Below are positions 16,035 through 26,300 of a DNA stretch of 64,000 nucleotides, in pieces (the first letter of the stretch is position 1; every line of letters starts with the position of its first letter). The notes under the pieces are model-generated. The model did not search any database and had not been told where the DNA came from. It worked only from the letters and a program-made list of their open reading frames with translations. Source of the DNA: CAZPUI01 sp964415525 (lineage in GTDB: Bacteria > Acidobacteriota > Holophagae > Holophagales > Holophagaceae). Location of the stretch: NCBI GenBank assembly GCA_964415525.1, contig CAYQAS010000009.1:1-64000 (forward strand). Direction: 5' to 3'. Made by a program: the position numbers and the translations under genes.

Positions 16035-18332
16035 ATGCGCTTCAAATTGACCATCACCCTCTGGACATCTCTGTGCCTCGCCTCGGCGAAGCCTCCGGCC
16101 CTCTCCGTGAACCCCCTGGGCGGCACGGACTCCACCTATGCCTTCTCCCGGGGCAACCTCTATCCCGCAGTCTCCCTGCCCTTCGGGATGAACGCCTGGA
16201 CGCCCCAGACCGGAGAGGACCGCAGTGGCTGGACTTACCAGCACAGCGCTTTCCGCCTCCGCGGCCTCAAGCTCACGCACCAGCCCAGCCCCTGGATCAA
16301 CGACTACGGCAGCATCTCCCTCCTGCCCATGACCGGAGCACTCAAGGTGAAGGAGGGCGAGCGCGGCGCCATCTTCAGCCATGATCGGGAGGAGGCGCAT
16401 CCCTGGCACTACCGCGTGAAGCTCCTGGAATCGGGCATCTGGGCGGAGATGGCCCCCACCCTACGGGGTGCCGTGATGCGCTTCACCTTTCCCGAAACCG
16501 ACCAGGCCTACGTGGTGCTGGATGCCTTCCCTGCCGGCAAGGACGCCCTCCCGGCCTCCGTACAGATCGACTCCACCCGACGGCGCATCCTCGCCACCTC
16601 CCGCTGGCACCACGGAGGAGTCCCCGCAAACTTCGGCCACCACGTGCTTCTGGAATTCGACTCGGACGTGATCGAGGCTGGCGTCTGGGATGAGAAGGAA
16701 GGTCTCAAAAAGGGACAGTCTCTGTCCAGTTCACATCCCGGCGTCTGGGTCCGCTTCGCAGCCGAGAAGGGGGCCGTAATCCAGGCGCGCCTCGCCAGCT
16801 CCTTCATCAGCCTCGAGCAGGCGGAGCTCAATTTCAGCAGGGAAGTGGCCGGTCGAAGCTTCGACGCGGTGGCGGAGGAGGCCCGAAAGGCATGGGACAC
16901 GCTGCTGGGACGGGTGCAGGTGGAGGGCGGGACCGCGTCCCAGCAGGAAATCTTCTACTCCTGCCTCTACCGCGCCTCCCTCTTTCCGCGGATCTTCCAT
17001 GAGGTCGACATGCAGGGCCGCACGGTGCACTACAGCCCCTACAGCGGCGACGTAAAACCCGGCCCGCTCTTCACGGACAACGGCTTCTGGGACACCTTCC
17101 GCGCCGCCTTCCCACTGCTGACACTGCTCCAACCGACCCTGGACGGTCAGATCATGGAAGGCCTCCTGAATGCCTATTGGGAGAGCGGCTGGTTGCCGGA
17201 GTGGCAGAGCCCCGGCCACCGCAACTGCATGATCGGGACGAACTCCTCTGCGATCCTCACGGACGCCTGGATGAAGGGCATCCGCGGCTGGGACGCCGCC
17301 ACGGCCCTGGAGGCCATCGCCAAGGGTGCCCATGCGGAGAAGACGCCCCTTTCCTCCGTGGGACGGCTGGGTGCGCCACTCTACGACCGGCTCGGCTATG
17401 TCCCTGCGGACGCCGACATCCATGAGAGCGCCGCCCGGACCCTGGAATACGCCTACAACGACTTCTGCAACTGGAAGCTGGCGAAGGCCCTGAAGCGCCC
17501 CGAGGCTGAGGTGCAGGCCTACGGAAAACGCGCCTGGAACTACCGCAACCTCTACGACGCCAGTACGGGTTTCATGCGGGGCCGCCACCAGAACGGCAAC
17601 TGGCAGATCCCCTTCCGCCCGGACAGCTGGGGCGGCGTCTTCACGGAAGGCTCCTCCTGGCATTGGACGTGGTGCGTCTTCCACGATCCGGCAGGGCTCG
17701 CCACGCTCATGGGAGGCGAGGAGGCCATGGCGCGCAAGCTCGACGCGGTCTTCACCGCACTCCCCACCAGCGAATACAGCTACTACGGCGGGATGATCCA
17801 CGAGATCACCGAGATGGTGGCCGGGGACATGGGCCAGTACGCCCACGGCAACCAGCCCATCCAGCACATGCCCTACCTCTACAACTGGGTTGGACAACCC
17901 TGGAAGACCCAGGCCCGAGTGCGGGAGATCATGGATCGGATGTACCGCCCCGGCCCCGGCATGTACTGCGGCGACGAGGACAACGGCCAGACCAGTGCCT
18001 GGTATGTGTTCAGCGCCCTGGGCTTCTATCCCGTCGCCCCGGGAACGAACCAATACGTTCTGGGCGCTCCCCTCTTCCCCAAGGCCACCTTGCGCCTGGA
18101 GAGCGGACAGACCCTGTCCATCGAGGCCCGGAATCACGGACCGGCAAACATCTATGTGCAGTCCTTGACCCTGAATGGGAAGCCTCTGTCTCGCACCTGG
18201 ATCGATCACAAGGAGCTGACGGCGGGCGGCCACCTCGTCTTCACGATGACTTCTCAACCGAACCTGAAACGCGGCATTCGACCGGAAGACCGGCCCTATT
18301 CCATGAGCCTGGATCCCGAAGCGGCACGGTAA
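16035..18332 (+). CDS. GH92 family alpha-mannosidase-type enzyme, paralog 3
   Basis: 765 residues, signal peptide to about residue 19 (CLASAKP). The opening is divergent (SVNPLGGTDSTYAFSRGNLYPAVSLPFG). E538 in TEGSSWHW is the expected acid. The calcium/base motif is G646-D-E-D-N-G-Q652 instead of GN(D/E)D.GQ. The family segment NEPSHH is NQPIQH here, while GQPWKTQ is kept. Exchanges in this region are linked to linkage choice among GH92 enzymes, so this copy probably cleaves a different mannosidic bond or a related substrate; that is inference. GAGGGA lies just upstream. It is divergent from the locus A TonB operon and shares the intergenic candidate operator. Confidence 0.92.
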   Translation: MRFKLTITLWTSLCLASAKPPALSVNPLGGTDSTYAFSRGNLYPAVSLPFGMNAWTPQTGEDRSGWTYQHSAFRLRGLKLTHQPSPWINDYGSISLLPMTGALKVKEGERGAIFSHDREEAHPWHYRVKLLESGIWAEMAPTLRGAVMRFTFPETDQAYVVLDAFPAGKDALPASVQIDSTRRRILATSRWHHGGVPANFGHHVLLEFDSDVIEAGVWDEKEGLKKGQSLSSSHPGVWVRFAAEKGAVIQARLASSFISLEQAELNFSREVAGRSFDAVAEEARKAWDTLLGRVQVEGGTASQQEIFYSCLYRASLFPRIFHEVDMQGRTVHYSPYSGDVKPGPLFTDNGFWDTFRAAFPLLTLLQPTLDGQIMEGLLNAYWESGWLPEWQSPGHRNCMIGTNSSAILTDAWMKGIRGWDAATALEAIAKGAHAEKTPLSSVGRLGAPLYDRLGYVPADADIHESAARTLEYAYNDFCNWKLAKALKRPEAEVQAYGKRAWNYRNLYDASTGFMRGRHQNGNWQIPFRPDSWGGVFTEGSSWHWTWCVFHDPAGLATLMGGEEAMARKLDAVFTALPTSEYSYYGGMIHEITEMVAGDMGQYAHGNQPIQHMPYLYNWVGQPWKTQARVREIMDRMYRPGPGMYCGDEDNGQTSAWYVFSALGFYPVAPGTNQYVLGAPLFPKATLRLESGQTLSIEARNHGPANIYVQSLTLNGKPLSRTWIDHKELTAGGHLVFTMTSQPNLKRGIRPEDRPYSMSLDPEAAR

Positions 18333-18400
18333 CGGATTGCCACAAGCCTTAGACCCAAGAGACGCGTTGTGCGCAACCTGGCGTACAAGGACGCACACCC

Positions 18401-18428
18401 TTGATTTTCGTTTTTAATTCGCTATACT
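18401..18428 (+). promoter_or_regulatory. Sigma-70-like promoter for imuB
   Basis: TTGATT (18401-18406) and TATACT (18423-18428) are separated by 16 nt inside a short AT-rich patch. It lies 82 nt upstream of the imuB start. The damage-induced pair would be expected to have an SOS operator near here, but no known LexA consensus was recognised. Confidence 0.65.
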
Positions 18429-18510
18429 AGGATCCCGGGTCGCCGTCCCCGCCTGCACCACCGTCATCACAAGACGGCGGTAGGCCTGGGCTTGTCCGGA
18501 GGCATGCACC

Positions 18511-19659
18511 ATGCTCGCCATGTGGGTTCCCGAACTGCCCTTCCAGCTGGCCTGCCAGCGGGAGGGGAGCCTGCGGGAGCGGCCTCTGGCCTTCCTCGGT
18601 GAAGGCCGCACACCGCACCTCTGGCTGGTCAACCGACTCGCCCGGCACGAGGGACTGCGGGCCGGAGACCCCATGGATGAGGCCCTGCGCCGGTGCCCCG
18701 GCCTGCGGGTGATGGATCCCACCCCCCAGATGTGGTGGGAGGCCCAGGCCAGCTTCGGAAACTTCCTCACCCGCTGGTCCCCGCAGGGGCAGATGGGTCG
18801 CATGGGCGAGGCGCTCCTGGAGTTAAAGGGCACCACTCACCTTTTCGGCCCCCCCCAGGACACCGCCTCCCGCATGCTCAAGGAACTCCAGGCCCGCATG
18901 GGCTGGATGGGGCACGGCGGCCTCTCCTGCAGCGCCACCGCCGCACGGGTTGCCGCCCGGCTGGAGCACCAGCTTGAACCCGTGGCAGACGGCTGCGAGG
19001 CGGGGTTCCTCGCACCCCACCCCCTGGCCCGCCTTCCAGACCTCCAGCTCCGCCCCCAGGTGCGTCTGCGCCGCCTTGGCCTGCTTCAGATCGGGGACCT
19101 CCAGCCCGTGCCCCTCTCCACCCTGGCCCAGGTCATGCCCGAACCGGATGCCCGCAAGGTACTCACCCAGGCTCGCGGGGAGGATCGGCCTCGGCTGCCC
19201 ATGATGGCGGACCCTCCGGGGGAGTCCCGCCACCTCCTGCGCCTGGAGCCGCCCTGTCTCCCGGAGGCCGTGCCCCTCGCCGCCTGGATTCTGGACCGCC
19301 TCTGGAACGATGGTCGCTCTCCCCGCAGCCTCGAACTGCGCTGGTGGGACGTCGATGGCGTGCTCCACCCCTGGCGGGCCGAGGCCGATGCCCTCGCCCG
19401 CCCGCCTCTGGCCCTATCGCGGGATGTCGAAATCGCGTTCCGCCGCCTTGCCACCCGCCGCATCCTCGTTCACCGCCTGGAAGTGGACCTTGGATGGGGC
19501 CTTGGCCGCTCCGTCAGCCTCTTCCAGGACCCCTCCGACACCCGCCTCGAAGCTCTCGAACCCGCCCTCGCCCGCCTCCGGAAACGCTATCCCGAAACCC
19601 CCGTGCTGCCCGGCTGGGTGAAGGCCGCGGAAACGGAGGAACCGTACAAGGCGGGATAA
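18511..19659 (+). CDS. imuB: ImuB-like Y-family DNA polymerase homologue
   Basis: 382 residues. It aligns with the palm and finger-to-little-finger order of Y-family proteins (MLAMWVPELPFQLACQRE, LARHEGLRAGDPMDEALRRCP, LRRLGLLQIGDL helix-hairpin region). The catalytic aspartate expected near the N-terminus is replaced (WVPELPF), as usual in ImuB, which is thought to be a non-catalytic adaptor bringing DnaE2 to the beta clamp. S334-V-S-L-F338 resembles the tail of a clamp-binding motif but lacks the leading Gln. GGAGG lies 9 nt before the ATG. dnaE2 follows after 279 nt; no imuA or lexA is visible. Confidence 0.85.
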   Translation: MLAMWVPELPFQLACQREGSLRERPLAFLGEGRTPHLWLVNRLARHEGLRAGDPMDEALRRCPGLRVMDPTPQMWWEAQASFGNFLTRWSPQGQMGRMGEALLELKGTTHLFGPPQDTASRMLKELQARMGWMGHGGLSCSATAARVAARLEHQLEPVADGCEAGFLAPHPLARLPDLQLRPQVRLRRLGLLQIGDLQPVPLSTLAQVMPEPDARKVLTQARGEDRPRLPMMADPPGESRHLLRLEPPCLPEAVPLAAWILDRLWNDGRSPRSLELRWWDVDGVLHPWRAEADALARPPLALSRDVEIAFRRLATRRILVHRLEVDLGWGLGRSVSLFQDPSDTRLEALEPALARLRKRYPETPVLPGWVKAAETEEPYKAG

Positions 19660-19938
19660 CCACGCACAGAAACGTCGTCCAGGAGAACGAGAACACACGG
19701 GCAAGCAGGGCGAGGAAGGGCGATCCCTCGGCACCAGGCAGCGCAATACGCCAGCGCGCCCCCCATTCACGTCCGCACGCCCAAGATCCCGCCTCAGCGG
19801 AGAAGACCCTTTGAACCCTCCATTGACTGAGCGAGGGTTCCGGCATCCACCGCAGTTTCCCAAATGCCCAGACCCATTCAACCGCAGCCGCACCTCCCAG
19901 GCGCATGGGCACGGTGAGTTCTTTCCCAGACGTTCCAC
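19660..19938. other. Intergenic region between imuB and dnaE2
   Basis: 279 bp, long for genes that are often directly adjacent. It contains an inverted repeat GAACCCTC (19813-19820) / GAGGGTTC (19833-19840) that could be an operator or weak hairpin. No convincing gene was found. Confidence 0.45.
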
Positions 19939-22782
19939 ATGTCCTTTGCCCTCCTCATCACAGATTTCTCCGCATCCGAGGGCATCTACCCTGCGCGCCA
20001 GGGCTGTGCCTTGGCGCGGCGCCTGGGTTATGACGCCATCGCATTGTGGGATTCGGGGCTTTCGAGCTGGCCCGCCCTGCGGGAAGAAGCACTGGAGGCT
20101 GGACTTCGGCCGCTGATCGGGGCGCGGTTCGCATGGCGGGGGCACGCCTACGGCGCCCTGCCCTTTTCGGACATCGGCTATGCCCAGCTGGGTCGGCTCT
20201 TCACCGACCAAGCCCACTCTCGGGAGGGCGTGCCGCCTGCCACGGACTGCGCACTGCTGGCCGAGACCCTGGCGGGCGCGGAGCTGTTGATGCAAGAGGG
20301 GTTGCGGCCGGTCCTGCTGGGACATGGACGGAACTCTTCAGACGTCATGGCGGCCCTCGCCCGCAAGTTGCCCGTGGTGGCACCCCAAGTGCTGCGCTTC
20401 CGAACACCCCTGGGCCTGGAACTGCACCGGCTGAAGCGGGCCATTGCCACTCAGGACACCCTGCCTCGCACCGAAGCCCTGTGGGATGCGCGGGACGCGG
20501 CGGTCCCCCGACAGGGCTGGGAGGCCCGCTTTCCCTGTGCCGATCCGAAGATCAGCCGAATCACAGAGGCCCTGCGGGTGCGGCTGGAGGCATGGGAGCC
20601 CCACTGGGGCGCCTGGATCATGCCAGAACCCAAAGGTGGCAGGGGTCTGGATCTGGATGCGCTGCTGGAGGCCCGGGTGCGGGAGGGGCTTCCGGAGCGC
20701 TACCTCCGGACGACGGACGCGGTTGAATCCCGCCTTCGAATGGAATTGGAGCTCATCCGCCGCAAACGATTCGCAGGCTACTTCCTGGCCGTCCACGACA
20801 TCGTTCGCACGGCAAAAGTCACTCGCACCTGCGGTCGAGGCAGCGGTGCCGCGAGCCTCGTGAGCTACCTTCTCAACATCACCAATGTGGATCCCGTGGC
20901 CACCAACCTCATGTTCGAGCGCTTCCTGTCGGACGCCCGCACGGACCCGCCGGATCTGGACATCGACTTCGCCTGGGATGAGCGCAGCGACGTGATCCAG
21001 GCTGTCTTCGAGACCCACGGGCGGGACCGCGTCGCCATGGTGGCCAACCATGTGTTCTTCCAGCCCCGCTCTGCGTTGCGAGCCGTAGCCCAGGCCCACG
21101 GGCGGCCCGAATCGGAGCTCAAGACCCTGGCCCGCCTCGCCCGGGGCTGGGAGGGCGGATTGGAAGAGGCCAACCGCCATCCAGCCTGGGCCCCCCTCGT
21201 CGCTCAAGCCAGCGCGCTCCTTGGACACTTCCACCAACTCAGTGTTCATCCTGGAGGCACCGTCATCGCTCCGGGAGCGCTGTGGGAGCACGTCCCCTTC
21301 CAGCCGGCACCGGCCAAGGAGAACGTCTCCATCACCCACTGGGACAAGGACGGCATCGAGGGTTACGGTCTGGTGAAGATCGATCTCCTGGGCAACCGCA
21401 GCCTCGCGGTCGTTCGGGATGCACTTCGGAACCTGGGGGAGCAGGCACCCAAGTCCCTCGAATGGAACCCCCGGGAGGATCCCGCAACCCAGCAACTGCT
21501 GGCCCGGGGCGACAGCATCGGCGTCTTTTATGTGGAAAGCCCCGCCACCCGCCAACTTCAGCAGCGGGTGGGGCGCGGTGATTTCGAAACGCTGGTGATC
21601 CACTCCAGCCTCATCCGCCCCGCCGCCCACCGATGGATCGACACCTACGTGAAGCGCATCCGGGGAGAGGAGGCCTATGTCCCCAGCCATCCCGCTCTTG
21701 GACAGCTGCTGTCGGACAGTTTTGGCGTACTCGTCTACCAGGAGGATGTCGTGCGTGTCGGCATGGCCCTGGCGGGCTGGAGTCACGAAGAGGCAGACAA
21801 GCTGCGCAAGTGCCTGGGCAAGCCCGACTGCAGCCGTCGTCTGCCCGAGTTCGAGGTTCGGTTCCGGGAGGGTTGCGCCCGTCAGGGCATCCCCTCCTCG
21901 GTCGTGGACGAGACCTGGGACATGGTCCAAACCTTCCGAGGCTACAGCTTCTGCAAGCCGCACTCCGCCAGCTATGCCCAGGTGAGCTTCGAGAGCGCTT
22001 GGCTCAAGGCTCATCATCCCGCCCAGTTTTTCGCCGCCGTCATCACCAACCAGGGGGGGTTCTATCCCGCCATCGCCTACCTGGGGGACGCCCGTCGCCA
22101 CCGGATCGTCGTGCGCGGACCGGATGCCAACCTCTCGGAGCGGGCCTACACCGCCGAAGGTGACCAGGGCCTGCGCGTCGGCCTCATGGCGGTTAAGGGC
22201 GCGCGAAAGGAGGAGGTCGACAAGCTGCTCGAAGACCGCCATGCCCGCGGCCCCTTCGAGAGCCTGGAGGACCTCCTCACCCGGGTCCCCCTCGGCCTGC
22301 CCACGGTCGAGGCCCTGGTGGCGGGCGGCGCTTTCGACTGCTGGGCGCCGGATGGTGACCGCACCCGCCTGCTCTGGACCCGCCTCGGCGGCATCCCCCC
22401 CCGCGTGCGACCCCGCCCCACGGATCCCTTCCAGCGGGCGGATCTGGAAATGGAAGTGCTCGACCTCACCCTTGAAATCCATCCCGCCATGCTCATGCGC
22501 ATCCGCAAGGGAGGGGGTCCTCATCGTGCCAAGGATGCGGAACAGCCCGGGCGCCGCCTCAGTTTCTGGGCCCTCGTGGTGGCAGAGAAACCCGTCATGA
22601 CGGACAAGGGTGACCCGATGCAGTTCATCACCTTCGAGGACGAAACCGGCCTCGTCGAAGCCGTCGCCTTTCCCGATGCCTATGTGCGACGGCATCGCCC
22701 CTACCGCACCGGCGAGATTGTGCCCGTCCTGGGCCACAGTACCCGACAGGATGGGCTGGTGGTATTGGAGGTGGAACGATGA
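19939..22782 (+). CDS. dnaE2: Error-prone DNA polymerase III alpha subunit DnaE2
   Basis: 947 residues, shorter than the usual 1030-1080. The N-terminal PHP domain (about 1-220) has lost the histidine-rich metal-binding residues, beginning FALLITDFSASEGIYPARQG. The polymerase core keeps P338-D-L-D341-I-D343-F and the third aspartate D482 in YGLVKIDLLG. The block FRGYSFCKPHSASYAQ is intact, and a C-terminal OB-fold follows (FWALVVAEKPVMTDKGDPM). DnaE2 carries out translesion and mutagenic synthesis with ImuB after DNA damage. Catalytic residues are intact, so it should be active; proofreading through the PHP domain is unlikely. Confidence 0.93.
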   Translation: MSFALLITDFSASEGIYPARQGCALARRLGYDAIALWDSGLSSWPALREEALEAGLRPLIGARFAWRGHAYGALPFSDIGYAQLGRLFTDQAHSREGVPPATDCALLAETLAGAELLMQEGLRPVLLGHGRNSSDVMAALARKLPVVAPQVLRFRTPLGLELHRLKRAIATQDTLPRTEALWDARDAAVPRQGWEARFPCADPKISRITEALRVRLEAWEPHWGAWIMPEPKGGRGLDLDALLEARVREGLPERYLRTTDAVESRLRMELELIRRKRFAGYFLAVHDIVRTAKVTRTCGRGSGAASLVSYLLNITNVDPVATNLMFERFLSDARTDPPDLDIDFAWDERSDVIQAVFETHGRDRVAMVANHVFFQPRSALRAVAQAHGRPESELKTLARLARGWEGGLEEANRHPAWAPLVAQASALLGHFHQLSVHPGGTVIAPGALWEHVPFQPAPAKENVSITHWDKDGIEGYGLVKIDLLGNRSLAVVRDALRNLGEQAPKSLEWNPREDPATQQLLARGDSIGVFYVESPATRQLQQRVGRGDFETLVIHSSLIRPAAHRWIDTYVKRIRGEEAYVPSHPALGQLLSDSFGVLVYQEDVVRVGMALAGWSHEEADKLRKCLGKPDCSRRLPEFEVRFREGCARQGIPSSVVDETWDMVQTFRGYSFCKPHSASYAQVSFESAWLKAHHPAQFFAAVITNQGGFYPAIAYLGDARRHRIVVRGPDANLSERAYTAEGDQGLRVGLMAVKGARKEEVDKLLEDRHARGPFESLEDLLTRVPLGLPTVEALVAGGAFDCWAPDGDRTRLLWTRLGGIPPRVRPRPTDPFQRADLEMEVLDLTLEIHPAMLMRIRKGGGPHRAKDAEQPGRRLSFWALVVAEKPVMTDKGDPMQFITFEDETGLVEAVAFPDAYVRRHRPYRTGEIVPVLGHSTRQDGLVVLEVER

Positions 22783-22930
22783 ATGGGCATACGGATGGCC
22801 TGAATTCGACCGGCCCCCGCGAAGACCCCGCCCGTCATCCCGCATCACTCCAGGAGAAACATACAAGGCTCACATCATGCATCTTTCCCGTCATCCAGCC
22901 TTACGGCATCATCGCTGCACGGAATCTCTC

Positions 22931-23239
22931 ATGGCCATGCACCCTCTGGACGAACTCATCTTCCCCGGCATAGGCCCGTTGTCGCGGGTTCACCGCGAGC
23001 GCGCCACGGTACTTCCTAGTCAGGCTGTAGAGGCCATTCGGGACGAGTTCCAGCAGGCCCTGCGGGATGCCGGATCCTCCCTTGAACAGGAACCCCAGGG
23101 AGAAGATCGCCCGCAGTCGCCTCCGGATCGGACCGAGGAGGTGGTGGTGCTCGAGGAGCTGCCTCCCGCACCGGTCTACGGTCCTCATGGGGAAATCACC
23201 AACGCCATCGACCCCCATCGCCTGAATCTCGACGGCTGA
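22931..23239 (+). CDS. Small hypothetical protein
   Basis: 102 residues, not recognised. Charged and Pro/Glu-rich, with a plausible helix at MHPLDELIFPGIGPLSRVHRER and a low-complexity acidic stretch (about 55-80); no signal peptide or membrane segment. The start could be ATG 22931, 22937 or an upstream ATG at 22876; GGAA at 6 nt favours 22931. It lies 148 nt after dnaE2 and 62 nt before the propeller diguanylate cyclase. Confidence 0.5.
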   Translation: MAMHPLDELIFPGIGPLSRVHRERATVLPSQAVEAIRDEFQQALRDAGSSLEQEPQGEDRPQSPPDRTEEVVVLEELPPAPVYGPHGEITNAIDPHRLNLDG

Positions 23240-23301
23240 CATCCATACCGCCACACCCTGACATTCAGGCTTTTGGCGTCGAGGTCGATGATGAGGGAGA
23301 G

Positions 23302-26300
23302 ATGATTCCTCGCGTGTTGTTCATCTATCTGATGCTCGTCGGTTTCGCCGGTGCGGCGGAGCGCCTGCCCGTGGGGCGGTCCTATTTCCGGGAATACGGT
23401 GAACAGCAAGGCCTGCAGAATCCCAGCATCACGGCCCTGACGGAGGATGCCCACGGTTATCTCTATGTGGGGACCACCAACGGGCTCTATCGCTATAACG
23501 GAGCTCGATTCGAAGCCATCTCCCTTCAGGGCGAGGATCACAGCCCCTGGGTTTTGGCGCTGGTTCCCCATCCCGTAGATGGAATCTGGGTCGGCACCCA
23601 GGCGGGATTGGCCTTCGTCCATGGCAACCGAGCCCGCTGGGCAAGGCTGGAAGGCGAATCACATCGCTCCGTGGTGAACAACATCTGCGTGGATCCCGAT
23701 GGACGCGCCTGGGTTCATGGTCCCAAAGGCCTCTACCGCCAGGGGCGCGATGATCGATTCACATTGGATACAGAGAGCAGGACATGGGGCCCCAAGCGTT
23801 TGGTCGTCGGCCATGGCCCCGTAGTGGCGACCGCCGGGAATGTGCTCCACCACCGAAAGTCGAATGGAGCCTGGATTCGCCGCCCCACGGAGGGTTGCAG
23901 TTTCGACAAGGTGTTCGCACTCGCGTCAGACGACCAGGGGGTGCTTTGGGCCACCCTAGGGCGGAGGGTCATGCGCCTGGAAAAGGACTCCAACGTCTGG
24001 CAGGAACTGCCCCACCAATTGCCTGAAACACTGCTTGGAGACGCCCAATACCAGCCCCTGCCCGGCGGCGGGCTGGCCCTGCTCACCTTGCGCAGTCTGG
24101 TACGAATCACCTCCGAGCATTTCGAGGTGATGGATCGCAGCAAAGGGCTCCCCGAGGAGGAATTGCTGACGGTCTTCGAGGATCGGAGGGGCACCCTCTG
24201 GATGGGCGGGAACGGCCTTTTCAGGAGGCTGGGCTCGGACAAGTTCCAGGTCTTCACGGAACAGGAGGGCTTGCTCGATCGCCGGACCTGGTGTGTGCAT
24301 CGCAGCCGTTCCGGGCGCCTGTTCGTCGCCACCCACCGGGGCATCGTCACCCTGGAGAACGGCCGGTTTCGTCCGCTACCAGGAATGGGTGGCATCTACG
24401 TCCAGCGGATCATCGAAGACCCCACCGGGGGATTGTGGTTCGTGAGTAACACGCAGGAGCTCTACAGCCTGCGCCCGGGATCCCCTCAAGCCCTGAAAGT
24501 CCGGACACCGAAAGAGGGCGTGAGCATGCTCCTGCCCCGCCCGGAAGGCGGCGCCGACGTGCTCCTGCCCCTTTCCGGAATCAATTACTGCGCGGACCTG
24601 ACCCAGGTGCATCGCATGTCACCTGTGCCGAATCGACCGAAGGTCATACCCAACACCTTTTTCCGTTTGGCCTTTCGGGATCCGTCTGGACGCATCGCAG
24701 TCTCCAGCTCGGATGGGTTGCATGTGCTGGACAAGGGCATCTGGCACTCGTTCCGCAAACAGGACGGCCTGCTGAATGACAATCTGCTGAACCTGCGGAT
24801 TGGTCCGGACGGCACGTACTGGATCACCTATCTCGATGTTCACGGCGTTACTCGAGCCCGGCTCGAGGGAAGCACCCTCCGAATCCTGAGCCACGAAGGC
24901 GAAGGAAAAGGGTTGCCCACAGATGCGGTCTACGACACCCTGCCCCGTCCAGACGGTGGCGCCTGGGTGCTGACCAACCACGGGCTGGTGGCCTGGCATG
25001 CGAATCGCTACCGGCTGTTCACCACCCAGGACGGCATCGGGTCGAATGACTGCAACGAAGGCGCCATCTGGGAAGACGAGGACGGCAGCATCTGGTTCGG
25101 CACCACTCGGGGGCTGGTGCGAGGTCGGCCGATGGTCGGATTCGACCCACCACCCAGTGTTCGTCTCACAGGACAGACGACCTCTCTCGGTACCCGAATA
25201 TTCCCCCACGATCCCCCGGTGACGGAACTCCCGTACCGTGGCGCAGAGATCACCTTCAGCTATGCCCCCAGGCGTCTCTCCGAGGAGAGCGTGGTGCGCT
25301 ACCAGGTCTGCCTTTCCGGCCATGACCAGGGCTGGTATGACAACGCGAATCCCAGCGCGCACTATACGGGGCTGCGAGAGGGCACTTATACCTTCCTGGT
25401 GCGGGGCCGCAAACCAGGCGAGTCCTGGGGTCCAGAAGCTTCCCTTACCTTCCGAATCCTGCCGCCCTGGTACCGCACCTGGTGGGCCTGGACCCTGTGG
25501 TGCTGCTCGGGCGCTGGCATCCTCATGGCCCTGTCCCAGCTGAGGCTGCACACCCTCACCCATCAGCGGAATCTGCTGAACCAGGAAGTTCTGATTCGGA
25601 CCCGGGAGATCCAGGAGGCCCGAGAAGCCCTCGAAGTCGCCAACGAGGCCCTCCGCGCCCAGACCATCACGGATCCCCTGACGCACCTCAAGAACCGGCG
25701 CTTCCTCGACCTGACCCTTCCGGAAGATCTTGCAAGGGCGGCCCAACCGCGCCCGGTCCACGCAGAACGCCGCCAGGAGCGGTCCACGGAAGATCTCGTG
25801 TTTCTGCTGGTGGATCTGGACCGATTCAAAGTCATCAACGACACCCACGGACATGCCGCCGGAGACGAGGTGCTCCGCCAGGCCGCTGGCGTGCTCAAGA
25901 CCGCCATGCGGGATTCGGATGCCCTCGTTCGCTGGGGTGGCGAGGAATTCCTGCTGCTGGCCCGAAACGTGGACCGACGGGATGGCGGACAGATCGCGGA
26001 GCGCATCCGCTCCCTGGTCGCGACCCACCCCTTCGAGGTTGGCCTTCGGAGCCCCCTCCACATCACCTGCTCCGTGGGCTTTGCGCCTTTCCCCCTCGAG
26101 GGCTCCGAGGGTTCGCTGTCCTGGGAGCGCGTGGTGGATTTTGCCGACCAGTGCCTCTACCTCGTCAAGCGATCTGGCCGCAACGGCTGGATGGGCATTC
26201 TGGATGGCCGACACGCCAACCTGCCCGCTGGGGACATCCATGGGCTCCAGGAGGCCATGGACCGTGGGGAGCTCGAAGTCGCCACCAACCTGAGCGACCT

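Noticed and set aside
18364..18376. GTTG-TGCG-CAAC dyad as LexA box before imuB
   Set aside because: Arms of only four bases and no match to a LexA consensus I know; not enough to call an operator.
20338..22866. Long open frame antisense to dnaE2
   Set aside because: DnaE2 catalytic motifs on the plus strand are decisive; the antisense product is composition-driven.
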